A stretch of 64,000 bases of DNA, taken from contig CBDCSF010000013.1 in NCBI GenBank assembly GCA_965221445.1, positions 1,178,001 through 1,242,000 on the forward strand, written 5' to 3'. Below the pieces are notes generated by a model. The model saw only the letters and a program-made list of their open reading frames with translations, had not been told where the DNA came from and did no database searches. Position numbers and translations under genes: made by a program. Each line of letters opens with the position of its first letter. The stretch's first letter is position 1. This document shows positions 54,099 to 63,324 of this stretch, piece by piece. This DNA is from MPNP01 sp965221445 (lineage in GTDB: Bacteria > Pseudomonadota > Alphaproteobacteria > Rhodobacterales > Rhodobacteraceae).

Positions 54099-55010
54099 TT
54101 ATCTGTTAACCCCTGCCTGGGCTTCAACAGCAGCTGCGTTTGAAGAATCAACAAATCCTGGTCCGGATGGAATATTACTTCCGGGCAACATACCAGCATT
54201 TGAGTTGTAAAGATGCAGAACAACAATAGGCATATACCCTTGTAGTCTTTGCTGTTGGTCAATTGTGTACGAAACCTTTCCGTCTTTAATAAGGTTGATA
54301 ACACCTGGGGTCATGTCAAAACAGGACAAATGAATATCAGCTCCAATATCTTCAACGGCTTCGGCTGCTGCCTCACATACATGTGGTCCAACTGCCAGAA
54401 GGGCATCGATGGAAGTATCGGCCTGCAAAGCAGCAGCAGTTCTGGTCTTAATTTGTGCCACATCATTCGACACATCAATCATATTGAGTTCCTTACCCAT
54501 AGCATCGAAATATCCTGTACATCGATCAACCAAAGCAGTGTTAAAGGCCTCCTGATTTAGACATAAACCGTTTGTTATACCTTCAGCCAGGGCACGCTCA
54601 CCAGCTTTTTCTCCAGCAAGTTTTTCAGGCTGCCCAATATGCATAATGGCGCCAACATCTTTGGATGATTCCAATCCAGAATTGATTGTAACAACTGGAA
54701 TTCCTGCATCAGCTGCAGCTCTGATTGCATTACCCAAGGCATCTGGGTCTGGTAAGGAAACAACCAACCCATCAGGATTTGTTGCAACAGCTGCTTCTAT
54801 CAACTTGGCCATATCAGCCATATCACCACTTGGTGCAAAACGATATTCAAATTCAACTCCAAGAGCTTCAGCAGCGTCCCTTCCCCCCTTTTCAACAACT
54901 GGCCAAAATGGATCAGTTCCTTGGGTATGGGTAACCATAATATATTTCTCGGCCATTGCCGAGCCTGCAAAAATTAGAAAAGCGGTAAATGAAAGTAAAA
55001 ACTTTTTCAT
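54099..55010 (-). CDS. sugar ABC transporter substrate-binding protein
   Basis: 303-residue periplasmic binding protein (Peripla_BP_4 type). Signal peptide MKKFLLSFTAFLIFAGSAMA, then EKYIMVTHTQGTDPFWPVVEKG and DGLVVSLPDPDALGNAIRAA. A Cys-containing LNQEAFNTALVDRC loop is also present. The ligand is likely a sugar or inositol, given IolD and IolE nearby. Start ATG 55010 preceded by GGAGG-like sequence. Confidence 0.92.
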   Translation of the reverse strand: MKKFLLSFTAFLIFAGSAMAEKYIMVTHTQGTDPFWPVVEKGGRDAAEALGVEFEYRFAPSGDMADMAKLIEAAVATNPDGLVVSLPDPDALGNAIRAAADAGIPVVTINSGLESSKDVGAIMHIGQPEKLAGEKAGERALAEGITNGLCLNQEAFNTALVDRCTGYFDAMGKELNMIDVSNDVAQIKTRTAAALQADTSIDALLAVGPHVCEAAAEAVEDIGADIHLSCFDMTPGVINLIKDGKVSYTIDQQQRLQGYMPIVVLHLYNSNAGMLPGSNIPSGPGFVDSSNAAAVEAQAGVNR

Positions 55011-55246
55011 AGTTCCTCCAAAAAAAATTAAATCGTAGATTCCTCACGATCCAACAAATAATTATTAGAGAGGGGTATTTATCGGATTCGTCCTGAAATA
55101 TCAAACAATAAAATTATGACTGTTGTACTATCAGAAGAAGATCATACGATACCTAATCGTAGGGTCAACCAGAACTCTTGGCGTAATCCCAGGTTTATAC
55201 CTAAAGAATCTTTGTAGAATTACTTCCAACCGATGAGTTGTGGATT

Positions 55247-56059
55247 TTACCCTAGTGATTTACCAGAACAAGGAGGTGAGTCGTAGGCTCCCCAAATTGA
55301 TTGATCAAAATTAATCACTGATCCAGTCATTAATCCAGAGTCACCAGAAGCCATGAACGTAACTGCACGAGCAACCTCCTTGGGATCAATCAATCGCCCC
55401 ACCGGTAATTCTTTAGAAGCCTCCTCAAGCCAGCCATCGTCGGCACCATGGTATTTTCTCTGGATGGCATCTTCACCATCAGAGGCCATCCATCCGATAT
55501 TCAATTGATTGACCCTTATCTGATTGTGAAGCAAAGAGTAGGCTGCATTTCGTGTCAAGGTGGCAAGAGCACCCTTTGAGGAGCAATAGGCAATTATAAA
55601 CGGTTGACCGGCTTGGGCTGACATGGAACCAATATTGATGATTGAACCTTTCACTTTTTCCCTGATCATAACTTTGACAGTTTGCTGCATCAGAAAAAAC
55701 GGGCCTCGAACATTAACTGCAAACATTTGGTCAAATAACTCTGGAGATGTCTCCAATAAATTACCTCTATCAGTAATGGCAGCAGCATTTACCAAGATGT
55801 CAATACGACCAAACTCTTGATCAGCAGCATTTACAATCTTGTGGCAGTCCTCAACACAACCCAAATCACCCTTGACAAATCTAACTGGAATTCCCGATGA
55901 ATTTGAAATCTCCTGTGCCACTCCTCTCCCTTGTTTCTCACGGCGGCCACATGTAATCAGGCCGGCTACTCCACTTTCAGCAAACCGTCCAGCGATAGCT
56001 TTGCCGAGTCCTTGTGTACTTCCTGTTACAATTGCAATTTTTCCATCAAGTCTGTTCAT
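55247..56059 (-). CDS. short-chain dehydrogenase/reductase
   Basis: 270-residue classical SDR. TGSTQGLG (Rossmann), NAAAITDRG (NAG-type motif) and the YCSSKGA catalytic Tyr-x3-Lys are intact. ATG 56059 has GGAGG four bases upstream; the frame is open four codons further. It overlaps the iolE end by 14 bases and may replace an IolG-type dehydrogenase in this locus, which is an inference. Confidence 0.92.
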   Translation of the reverse strand: MNRLDGKIAIVTGSTQGLGKAIAGRFAESGVAGLITCGRREKQGRGVAQEISNSSGIPVRFVKGDLGCVEDCHKIVNAADQEFGRIDILVNAAAITDRGNLLETSPELFDQMFAVNVRGPFFLMQQTVKVMIREKVKGSIINIGSMSAQAGQPFIIAYCSSKGALATLTRNAAYSLLHNQIRVNQLNIGWMASDGEDAIQRKYHGADDGWLEEASKELPVGRLIDPKEVARAVTFMASGDSGLMTGSVINFDQSIWGAYDSPPCSGKSLG

Positions 56060-56963
56060 TCTTCCTCCCAATCAGGTTATATCCTTCACTCCTAATTATC
56101 GGTTCAAGAGTTCGATAACCTATTTGTGCATATTCATAGGGTGGTGCTTTGGCGGGATCCTGTTCTGCTTCTACCACAAACCACCCTTCATAACCGGAAT
56201 CAGCCAATCTGTGGATAATTTCCTTGAAATCAAGTGAACCATCTCCAGGAACGGTAAAGACTCCTTTTAATACGGCATCAAGAAAACTGTCCCTTGTCCA
56301 ATCCAGGGCATTCAGTACGCTATTCCTGACATCCTTTGTATGAACATGACGTATCCTTTCGGCATGATTTTCGATTACCGCATAAATGTCACCCCCGGAA
56401 AAGGCCATATGTCCTGGATCATACAACAAATCTACAGCTTCTCCCGTGTAGTTCATCAATAAATCCAACTCGGTGATGGTTTCAATGGCAGTGCCCATAT
56501 GGTGGTGAAAAGCAATAGACATTCCCTCGCCTCTACACCATTCACAAAAGGCAGTCATTTTTTTGCCATAATCACGTATTTGATCTTCATCAAGATGAAT
56601 TTTCTGATCTAATGATACAGATTGGATAGTTTGGATTGAATGGGCGGTTTCACCGTATACCAAACACGGAGCATCAAGGTCCCTGAACAATTCAAGTTGT
56701 GAGGAAACCTTTTCTTTCTCCTCCTCCAATTCAGTTACCAGGAGTGTACCAGAATACCAGCCTCCGCAAAGGCCAAGGTTAAATTTTTCCAGAATTGGGC
56801 CTAATTCCTTACTGGTTGACGGAAACTTACCACCTGTCTCAACACCTGTATAACCTGCTTTAGATGCATCATCCAAACAGGTTTCCAAAGGGGTATCACC
56901 TCCCAATTCAGGCAGGTCATCATTTGACCAGGCAATAGGGGCAATCCCTAATCTTGCTAACAC
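56046..56963 (-). CDS. iolE: myo-inosose-2 dehydratase
   Basis: 305-residue sugar-isomerase-fold enzyme that dehydrates 2-keto-myo-inositol. The start IAPIAWSNDDLPELGGDTPLE is nearly identical to IolE. Metal ligands lie in YDPGHMAFSGGD, HVHTKDV and the final VVEAEQDP. It starts 2 bases after the iolD stop and is coupled to the SDR. Confidence 0.94.
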   Translation of the reverse strand: MLARLGIAPIAWSNDDLPELGGDTPLETCLDDASKAGYTGVETGGKFPSTSKELGPILEKFNLGLCGGWYSGTLLVTELEEEKEKVSSQLELFRDLDAPCLVYGETAHSIQTIQSVSLDQKIHLDEDQIRDYGKKMTAFCEWCRGEGMSIAFHHHMGTAIETITELDLLMNYTGEAVDLLYDPGHMAFSGGDIYAVIENHAERIRHVHTKDVRNSVLNALDWTRDSFLDAVLKGVFTVPGDGSLDFKEIIHRLADSGYEGWFVVEAEQDPAKAPPYEYAQIGYRTLEPIIRSEGYNLIGRKNEQT

Positions 56964-56965
56964 AA

Positions 56966-58816
56966 TCAGACCCCAATTCTTTGTTTGTTTCTTATGCTTT
57001 CCTGTTCCTTACGAGCTGCCTGTACATCAGGACTATCGCTGACTTCTGGAACACCAAGATCCCAGAAAGCGTCTCCAGGGGTCCACTGGTAAGCATCAGT
57101 TTTGATGGAAATTACAGTAGTCCGGTCAGTTGTTCTGGCCCAATCAAGAGCTGTTTGCAAATCTCCAAGTCCACTTACAGTTCGGGCCAGTGCACCCATG
57201 GATTCAGCATGTTTTGCAAAATCAACATAGAAGGGTTCCACTACCTTGCAGTCTTCAATCTGGTTATTGAAAGACTTCCCACCCTTGAAGTTCTGAAGCC
57301 GGTTGATAACTGCAAACCCACCATTATCACAGACAACAACAATCATTTTATGGCTGGTTAAAACAGTTGAATATATATCAGAATTCATCATCAGGTATGA
57401 GCCATCACCTACCATAACGATGGGTATGGCATCACCCTCAAGGGCCATGGCAGTTCCCCATCCACCAGCCACTTCATAACCCATGCAAGAGTAGCCGAAC
57501 TCGCAATCAAAAGTATTCGGAGCCTTAACTCGCCATCCTTTGGACACTTCTCCTGGTAGCCCACCGGCAGCAGTTATCATCCTGTCAGTTTCTTTGGCAA
57601 AACTATTGACCATACCCACGACCTGGGCATAAGTCGGTACAGGTGCGTTTGTCGGTTTCTGGTGATCATCCAGAAGTTTATTCCAGTCTGAAAACTCCTC
57701 TTTCCCCTTGGTTAACCATTCCTCTGGCGCTTGCCAGTCTCCCAGCAGGGATTCCAATTCCCTTAATGATTCCCTGGCATCCCCGACCACCGGTAACGCC
57801 TGATGTTTATGAGCATCCCACCTTGCAGTGTTAATGGCAAGGAATCTTGTGGCCTTGTCAAATACTGTCCAGGATCCGGTAGTAAAATCTTGTAATCGAG
57901 TACCAACGGCAATGACAAGATCAGTCTCAGCTGCCATATTATTGGCTGAACTTGAACCAACAACTCCAATTGGTCCTATATGGGCTGGATGTTCGTGGGT
58001 AAAAGTTCCTTTACCAGCAATGGTTTCTGCAACCGGGATGTTCCTGCCCATCGCCAAGGCCCCCAACTCGTCCTCAGCTTCTGAGTATTTAACACCCCCA
58101 CCCGCAATGATTATCGGGCTTTTCGAATTCTTGATAAGTTTTGCCGCTTCTTCAATACTCTTTTGATCTGGCCTAGGGCGGGGTATTTTGTGGATAACTT
58201 CCCGGAAAAATTCCTCAGGATAGTCAAAAGCAACTTCCTGGGTATCCTGACATAATCCGATGAAGGCTGGTCCGCAGTCAGCCGGATCAAGCATGGTGGC
58301 GATTGCCTGAGGGAAAGATGAAATTATTTGCTCAGGATTAGTTATCCTATCCCAATACCTTGTCACTGGCTTGAAGGAATCATTAACCGATAAGGTTGGA
58401 GAATTAAAATTTTCTACCTGCTGCAATACGGGATCAGGTCTGCGGTTATCAAAGATATCCCCCGATAAAATAAGAATTGGTAATCTGTTTGCATGTGCAA
58501 CCGCAGCAGCAGTTACCATGTTCGTAGCACCGGGACCGATGGAACTGGTAGCAATCATCATCTGTTTTCGTTTTTTGGTTTTGGCATATGCAATTGCTGC
58601 CAAAGCCATGGCCTGTTCATTTTGCCCACGCCATGTAGGAAGGATTTCCTTTACATTTTCCAGTGCTTCCCCAAGACAGGTGACATTACCGTGTCCAAAA
58701 ATGGCAAAAACTCCCGCGAATAAGGGTAATTTTTTTCCATCAATTTCTGTGTATTGGTTACATAGATACCTGACGATTGCCTGTGCAACCGTCAATCTTA
58801 CCGTCCTGTGTTCCAT
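56966..58816 (-). CDS. iolD: 3D-(3,5/4)-trihydroxycyclohexane-1,2-dione acylhydrolase
   Basis: 616-residue thiamine-diphosphate enzyme that opens the ring of the IolE product to 5-deoxyglucuronate. N-terminal FAIFGHGNVTCLGEAL, middle domain and the C-terminal ThDP motif MVGDGSYLMMNSDIYSTV are present. AGGAG lies ten bases before ATG 58816. First gene of the iolD-iolE-SDR set; iolB, iolC and iolG are not in the window. Confidence 0.95.
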   Translation of the reverse strand: MEHRTVRLTVAQAIVRYLCNQYTEIDGKKLPLFAGVFAIFGHGNVTCLGEALENVKEILPTWRGQNEQAMALAAIAYAKTKKRKQMMIATSSIGPGATNMVTAAAVAHANRLPILILSGDIFDNRRPDPVLQQVENFNSPTLSVNDSFKPVTRYWDRITNPEQIISSFPQAIATMLDPADCGPAFIGLCQDTQEVAFDYPEEFFREVIHKIPRPRPDQKSIEEAAKLIKNSKSPIIIAGGGVKYSEAEDELGALAMGRNIPVAETIAGKGTFTHEHPAHIGPIGVVGSSSANNMAAETDLVIAVGTRLQDFTTGSWTVFDKATRFLAINTARWDAHKHQALPVVGDARESLRELESLLGDWQAPEEWLTKGKEEFSDWNKLLDDHQKPTNAPVPTYAQVVGMVNSFAKETDRMITAAGGLPGEVSKGWRVKAPNTFDCEFGYSCMGYEVAGGWGTAMALEGDAIPIVMVGDGSYLMMNSDIYSTVLTSHKMIVVVCDNGGFAVINRLQNFKGGKSFNNQIEDCKVVEPFYVDFAKHAESMGALARTVSGLGDLQTALDWARTTDRTTVISIKTDAYQWTPGDAFWDLGVPEVSDSPDVQAARKEQESIRNKQRIGV

Positions 58817-58867
58817 TCTCTAACGTCTCCTAGAAGATTCTTTGTGATAATTCTACTGTTTAAGCCT

Positions 58868-58888
58868 TATAGACAAAATTAGTCTATA
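58868..58888. promoter_or_regulatory. 21-bp palindrome upstream of iolD
   Basis: Arms TATAGAC and GTCTATA around AAAATTA, 52 bases before the iolD start codon. A likely operator for a transcription factor; no regulator gene is adjacent, so which protein binds is unknown. Confidence 0.6.
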
Positions 58889-58939
58889 TTTGTCAAAATA
58901 CTTCCAACGGTCTTTTTGTAGGTCTACCAATTTCTAAAC

Positions 58940-59812
58940 CTACAACGGTTTACCGTATTGGGTTTTAGACAAAACTGCTTCAGCCATTTCAAGGTGCAGT
59001 CTTTCTACCATTGTACCATCAACAACTATAACACCTTTACCCTCTGAATCTTTTGTGGAAAAGGCTTGAACTATTTTTTGGGCCTCCCTTATCTCTTCCT
59101 CACTGGGAGTAAAAACCTCGTTGGTAGGGCTAATCTGATTGGGGTGGATCAAGGATTTACCACTCATACCCATTTCCCGGCCACTTCTGGCTTCGTTAAT
59201 AAATCCTTCTGCATCAGAAATGTTATTATACACTCCATCAATCACATCAAGTCCGTAGGCTTTGCACGTAGCAACTACTGACATCAGCCATGGAATCAAA
59301 TATTTTCTGTTTTCTCCAGGAATAACACCTGAATCCTTAATTAGATCGTTAGTTCCTATCACAAAGCCTTGCAGGTTTTTCAGAGTTCCCTTTTTCAATC
59401 CGATTTCATTAATATTTGTAATTGAACCTGGAGTTTCGATCATTAGCCAAATACCCAAATCAGGATTCCTGGAATGTTCCAAAACTACAGATGAGGCTCT
59501 TTCCACATCTGAGCCGTCATTTATCTTTGGAATCAACACACCATCTGGTGAACATTTTGACAGAACCCCAAGATCTTCTTGCCAAAAGGGAGTCTGTTCC
59601 CCATTAATCCGCAATACCTGTTCCCGTGTTCCAAACCCACCCTCGTTTAATTGTTCAATTATCTTCGTCCTGGCTTCTTCCTTGGATCCTGGGGCAATTG
59701 AATCCTCTAGATCAAATAACAACAAATCCGCGTCAAGAGTCCGTGCTTTGTTGATTGCTCTCTCATTAAGGCAAGGTATGTAGAGGGCTGATCTTCTGGG
59801 TGTTGGTTTCAT
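58940..59812 (-). CDS. CoA ester lyase, CitE/malyl-CoA lyase-like
   Basis: 290-residue HpcH/HpaI-fold lyase. RSALYIPCLNERAINKA, FDLEDSIAPGSKEEAR (metal-binding Glu/Asp), IETPGSITN and SGKSLIHPNQI match the CitE/Mcl group. It would split or form a malyl-CoA-type ester. The citrate-lyase partner genes are absent, so a malyl- or beta-methylmalyl-CoA reaction is more likely. It stands between iolD and the divergent bioMNY. Confidence 0.87.
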   Translation of the reverse strand: MKPTPRRSALYIPCLNERAINKARTLDADLLLFDLEDSIAPGSKEEARTKIIEQLNEGGFGTREQVLRINGEQTPFWQEDLGVLSKCSPDGVLIPKINDGSDVERASSVVLEHSRNPDLGIWLMIETPGSITNINEIGLKKGTLKNLQGFVIGTNDLIKDSGVIPGENRKYLIPWLMSVVATCKAYGLDVIDGVYNNISDAEGFINEARSGREMGMSGKSLIHPNQISPTNEVFTPSEEEIREAQKIVQAFSTKDSEGKGVIVVDGTMVERLHLEMAEAVLSKTQYGKPL

Positions 59813-60201
59813 GGCATTCAGTTTGTTATAGCAAAAATCTTTACGTGGATAACTTTTTCACCTGATTAAATCTGCGGCACACGCATCGGTAAAGTTACTG
59901 ATCTATGTAAACGGAAAGGCAACATAATCAAGGTAGCCTCAAATTGTTGTTTAACCCTTGATTTTTTCTGCTACCCCAACTTCATTTCTACCTCCTGAGG
60001 GTATATTTTGTCCAAAATTCTCATAGCTCGACTCAAATGTTCAGACCATAAGAGTGTGATTTAATTAAGGATTATCTGTATGAAAGTGAAAATACTACTA
60101 TGCTAAGCGCGTACCTTATCGAATTAGTCCTTTGAATAGTACCAAATGGAAGGAATAGAATAAACCTGATTGCACCCCCGATTAGGTAATCTATTGCAAA
60201 A
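59813..60201. other. 389-base gap, promoter region of bioMNY and the CoA ester lyase
   Basis: I looked for a BioR-type box (TTATnnATAA palindrome) and found none convincing. No gene or RNA structure seen. Confidence 0.5.
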
Positions 60202-60927
60202 ATGATCCAAAACAGAATTTCCTTACACAAAGTACGGTACCAGGTTAATGACAACATCATTGTTGATAACCTTAATCTTGAAGTTACTGAAAAAAAAGTT
60301 GGAATCGTCGGTCGTAATGGTTCAGGTAAATCAACATTGGTAAAACTGATAGGGGGATTAATCAAACCCACCAGTGGAAAAATATTTGTCAATGACATTG
60401 ACGTGTATACGGACCGTAAAAACGCCATCAAATCAATTGGTATGGTTTTTCAAAATCCTGATCACCAGATCATTTTTCCCACTGTTTCACAGGAACTGTC
60501 GTTCGGCTTGACCAGTATAGGATATTCCAAAAAGGCTGCGCTCGAATTAGCCCTGAAAGTTTTGGAGAATTTTGGTAAATCCCATTGGGCTGAAAAACCA
60601 GTATCCACCCTTTCAGAAGGACAAAAGCATTTGGTGTGCCTGTTATCTGTTCTGGCTATGCAACCATCGGTAATTATTTTGGATGAACCTTTCACCGGTC
60701 CAGACATACCAACTGTTAGAATTCTAAGTCGATTTCTGGCTTCACTTGATCAAACGATCCTTTTGATTTCGCATGACCCAAATACATTAAAGGATTTTGA
60801 CAGGGTACTTTGGCTTGAAAAAGGTAAAATCGTTCTAGATGGAGAACCTTCTGTAGTTCTAGATAAATTTAAGCAGGAAATGGACCGAATTGGAGATAGT
60901 GATGTTAAGTTTGAATTCTCCAATTAA
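60202..60927 (+). CDS. bioM: biotin ECF transporter ATP-binding subunit
   Basis: 241-residue ATPase. Walker A GRNGSGKSTLVK, Q-loop VFQNPDHQIIFPT (the ECF-type NPD...Q signature), TLSEGQKHL and Walker B VIILDEPFTGPD. Followed directly by bioN and bioY, which identifies the substrate. The overlap with bioN is 26 bases. Confidence 0.93.
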   Translation: MIQNRISLHKVRYQVNDNIIVDNLNLEVTEKKVGIVGRNGSGKSTLVKLIGGLIKPTSGKIFVNDIDVYTDRKNAIKSIGMVFQNPDHQIIFPTVSQELSFGLTSIGYSKKAALELALKVLENFGKSHWAEKPVSTLSEGQKHLVCLLSVLAMQPSVIILDEPFTGPDIPTVRILSRFLASLDQTILLISHDPNTLKDFDRVLWLEKGKIVLDGEPSVVLDKFKQEMDRIGDSDVKFEFSN

Positions 60928-61498
60928 GACGCCATACCACAGCCTCCCAGTAGTACTGAAACTGGTAATACTTTCCTTCACAACAGTTATTGTCTATCAA
61001 TTGAATAACACCCTAATTCTCGGGGGGTTGTTTGTGATAATCTTCGTGCTGAATTTGGTACCTGGAGTAGAATTCCTCAAGATAGCCGTCAGAAACCTTT
61101 CACCTGTTATCCCCGTTTTGGTTTTCATTTTGCTTTGGCATATATTTACGGGGCTAGTCTTGTTTGGTGTGGTTTTGGTATTTAAATTCATAATCGTCAT
61201 TAGTCTGGCCAATTTGGTAACGATGACTTCACGGCTGGATGAAATGATTGCTCTGATTGAGAAGTTGGTTAGTCCTCTCAAGAAAATTGGTTTGGATCTT
61301 TCTTTTTTGGGTCTTGTATTCGGACTGGTAATTAGATCAATCCCTAATCTTCTTGATACAGGCAAGAAACTTAACCTTTCGTGGAGAAGCCGATCCTTGA
61401 AAAGGCCAACCTGGAGAATAATTTTTCCCTTGGTTTGCTCAGCTCTTGATGATGCTGACCATGTGGCAGAGGCAATTAAGGCACGACGATCAAACTGA
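60902..61498 (+). CDS. bioN: biotin ECF transporter transmembrane subunit
   Basis: 198-residue integral membrane T-component, short as BioN proteins are. About four to five hydrophobic helices and an Ala-Arg-Arg coupling motif near the end (EAIKARRS). ATG 60902 with GGAG seven bases upstream is preferred to TTG 60890. Confidence 0.9.
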   Translation: MLSLNSPIKTPYHSLPVVLKLVILSFTTVIVYQLNNTLILGGLFVIIFVLNLVPGVEFLKIAVRNLSPVIPVLVFILLWHIFTGLVLFGVVLVFKFIIVISLANLVTMTSRLDEMIALIEKLVSPLKKIGLDLSFLGLVFGLVIRSIPNLLDTGKKLNLSWRSRSLKRPTWRIIFPLVCSALDDADHVAEAIKARRSN

Positions 61499-61516
61499 AA
61501 CTGAAAAGGATTTTTT

Positions 61517-62065
61517 ATGGAACGAAACATTGCTTACATAGCGCTTTTTGCGGCTCTAACGGCAGCCTTGGGATTTATCCCGATCATTCATTTGGCTGTT
61601 GGAGTTCCGATTACTGCTCAGACCCTTGGAATCATGTTAGCTGGTTGCATTTTGGGCAGTTGGAGGGGTGGTCTTGCCATACTCCTGCTGATTATCCTGG
61701 TTGCTTTGGGAGTTCCCCTGCTAGCCGGTGGGCGCGGTGGTTTGGGAGTGTTTTTCTCCCCTTCTGCTGGTTTTCTGGTCGGTTGGCCGATAGGTGCCTT
61801 CGTAAGTGGCTTGATTATGGAACGATTCCGGGAAACCCACCCCTTTACTATCAGTTTTATTGCTTCAGTGGTTGGAGGTATTCTGGTGGTTTACATCGCA
61901 GGAATTATTGGGATGTTTATTATATTAAACCAGACCTTTGTCGAAATACTCTATTTGGTCATGGTTTACATACCCGGGGATATTATCAAAGCCGTTATTG
62001 CTGGTGTGATCGTCAAACTGTTGTGTCAATACCGACCAGAATCCGTGCTATCCCGGCATGGATAA
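61517..62065 (+). CDS. bioY: biotin transporter substrate-binding subunit
   Basis: 182-residue S-component with six hydrophobic helices. The BioY blocks GVPITAQTLGIMLAGCILG and GGRGGLGVFFSPSAGFLVG are clear. It binds biotin. AAAAGGA precedes ATG 61517, and the stop overlaps the nitroreductase start by 8 bases. Confidence 0.95.
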   Translation: MERNIAYIALFAALTAALGFIPIIHLAVGVPITAQTLGIMLAGCILGSWRGGLAILLLIILVALGVPLLAGGRGGLGVFFSPSAGFLVGWPIGAFVSGLIMERFRETHPFTISFIASVVGGILVVYIAGIIGMFIILNQTFVEILYLVMVYIPGDIIKAVIAGVIVKLLCQYRPESVLSRHG

Positions 62066-62738
62066 GTCGGACCTTCAGGACATCCTTATTGAAAGGAGAT
62101 CAGTCCGCGGTTTCCTGTCGGACCCCGTGCCAAAAGCAACCATGGAAAGAATTCTGCACTTGGCCCGAAGTGCTCCAAGCGGTGCAAATCTACAACCGGG
62201 ACGGTTTACGGTTCTAACTGCCGATGCTCTAAAGGATTTATCAGATTCCCTAATTAAGGCCATCAGGAATGGTCGTCCAAGTGTATCTGAGTATTCCTAT
62301 TTTCCTGATCCACTTCCAGAACATTTTTTGGTAAGGAAAAGGGAAACCGGCTTCGGATTGTATGATGCTCTGAATATTACCAAAAGAGACATTGTAGCCA
62401 GAAAAAAACAGTTCGAACATAATTATCGCTTTTTTGGTGCACCGGTGGGAATTGTAGTTAGTATTGACAAGCGTATGGGCAAAGGATGCTTTATGGACCT
62501 CGGGATGGCCATTCAAAACCTTCTGATTGGAGCTGAAACCGAGAGATTATCCAGCTGTGGTATAGGTGCATTGGCCAATTATGGTGATCTGGTTCACGAA
62601 CATCTGAAACTTCCTGATGAAGAAATCGTCGTGTGTGGTGTTGCCTTGGGCTATTCAGACCTCAATAATCCGGTAAACAAATTTAAGACACCCCGGGTTG
62701 ACTTGGATGAGTTTACAAACTTTCTTGGCTTTGATTGA
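62058..62738 (+). CDS. nitroreductase family protein
   Basis: 226-residue FMN-dependent nitroreductase-fold enzyme. RRSVRGFLSDPV and ARSAPSGANLQPGRF (FMN-binding) are typical, as is the C-terminal VCGVALGYSD. It starts inside bioY, so it is transcribed with bioMNY. The substrate is unknown; a link to biotin is only positional. Confidence 0.9.
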   Translation: MDKSDLQDILIERRSVRGFLSDPVPKATMERILHLARSAPSGANLQPGRFTVLTADALKDLSDSLIKAIRNGRPSVSEYSYFPDPLPEHFLVRKRETGFGLYDALNITKRDIVARKKQFEHNYRFFGAPVGIVVSIDKRMGKGCFMDLGMAIQNLLIGAETERLSSCGIGALANYGDLVHEHLKLPDEEIVVCGVALGYSDLNNPVNKFKTPRVDLDEFTNFLGFD

Positions 62739-62899
62739 GTATCAAACAACAGCTTAAGTGTACCCAATCAGTAATTTACCGATTCAATCCCTGAACAGTG
62801 ATTTTATTTGAAACCACACACCTTGCTTTATACCATGATAGCCTAAACGTTTCCCGGTATCAATTTCACGGGTCATAAGGGTCGGCAATCCGAAAGCCA

Positions 62900-63226
62900 T
62901 GGTGTTTCCGATCACAGGACAGTGCTTGCCCAAAGGAAAGAAGGATGGATAGCGTGACTTCTCCCCCTTTGCCTTGGCTTCCCCCGGTCCAGGTCATTCT
63001 GCTGGGCCAACATGGTATTCTATATATATCGGTAGGCTCTAGCCAAACCTAACAGTTTATCGGCCTTGGTGGTAGTCCTGGGTATAAGCCGATACTGGAT
63101 GTTGCGGTAGACGGTAGTTTCTGGCATGGGTGGGGTTCTTTCTTTTAGTTGTTTTATACGTAGCATGTCTGCGTAAAATAACAACCGTATAAAGCAGAAT
63201 TAATGTTAACAATGTATATAAACCCC
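62900..63226 (-). mobile_element. IS200/IS605-type tnpB remnant, copy 2 (inverted)
   Basis: Minus-strand frame from ATG 63127 reads MPETTVYRNIQYRLIPRTTT, KADKLLGLARAYRYI, a TAG, then NTMLAQQNDLD. It is the same TnpB N-terminus as at 40899, and the matching region upstream extends to GGGGTTT at 63226. Beyond about 62930 the sequence diverges from copy 1, so the right part was lost separately. Confidence 0.8.
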
Positions 63227-63324
63227 ATTCTTTTCTATAAATATTTTGATTGTATCTGTTAAAGAAATCGGCTTAACTTACCCTTCATTCATGGTAACGA
63301 TAATAGAGAAATTATACGCATTTT

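Noticed and set aside
55145..55161. TACGAT-N5-ATCGTA inverted repeat upstream of the sugar-binding protein
   Set aside because: Short arms, 135 bases from the start codon and not repeated elsewhere; could be chance.
59813..60201. BioR operator in front of bioMNY
   Set aside because: No TTATnnATAA-type palindrome found.
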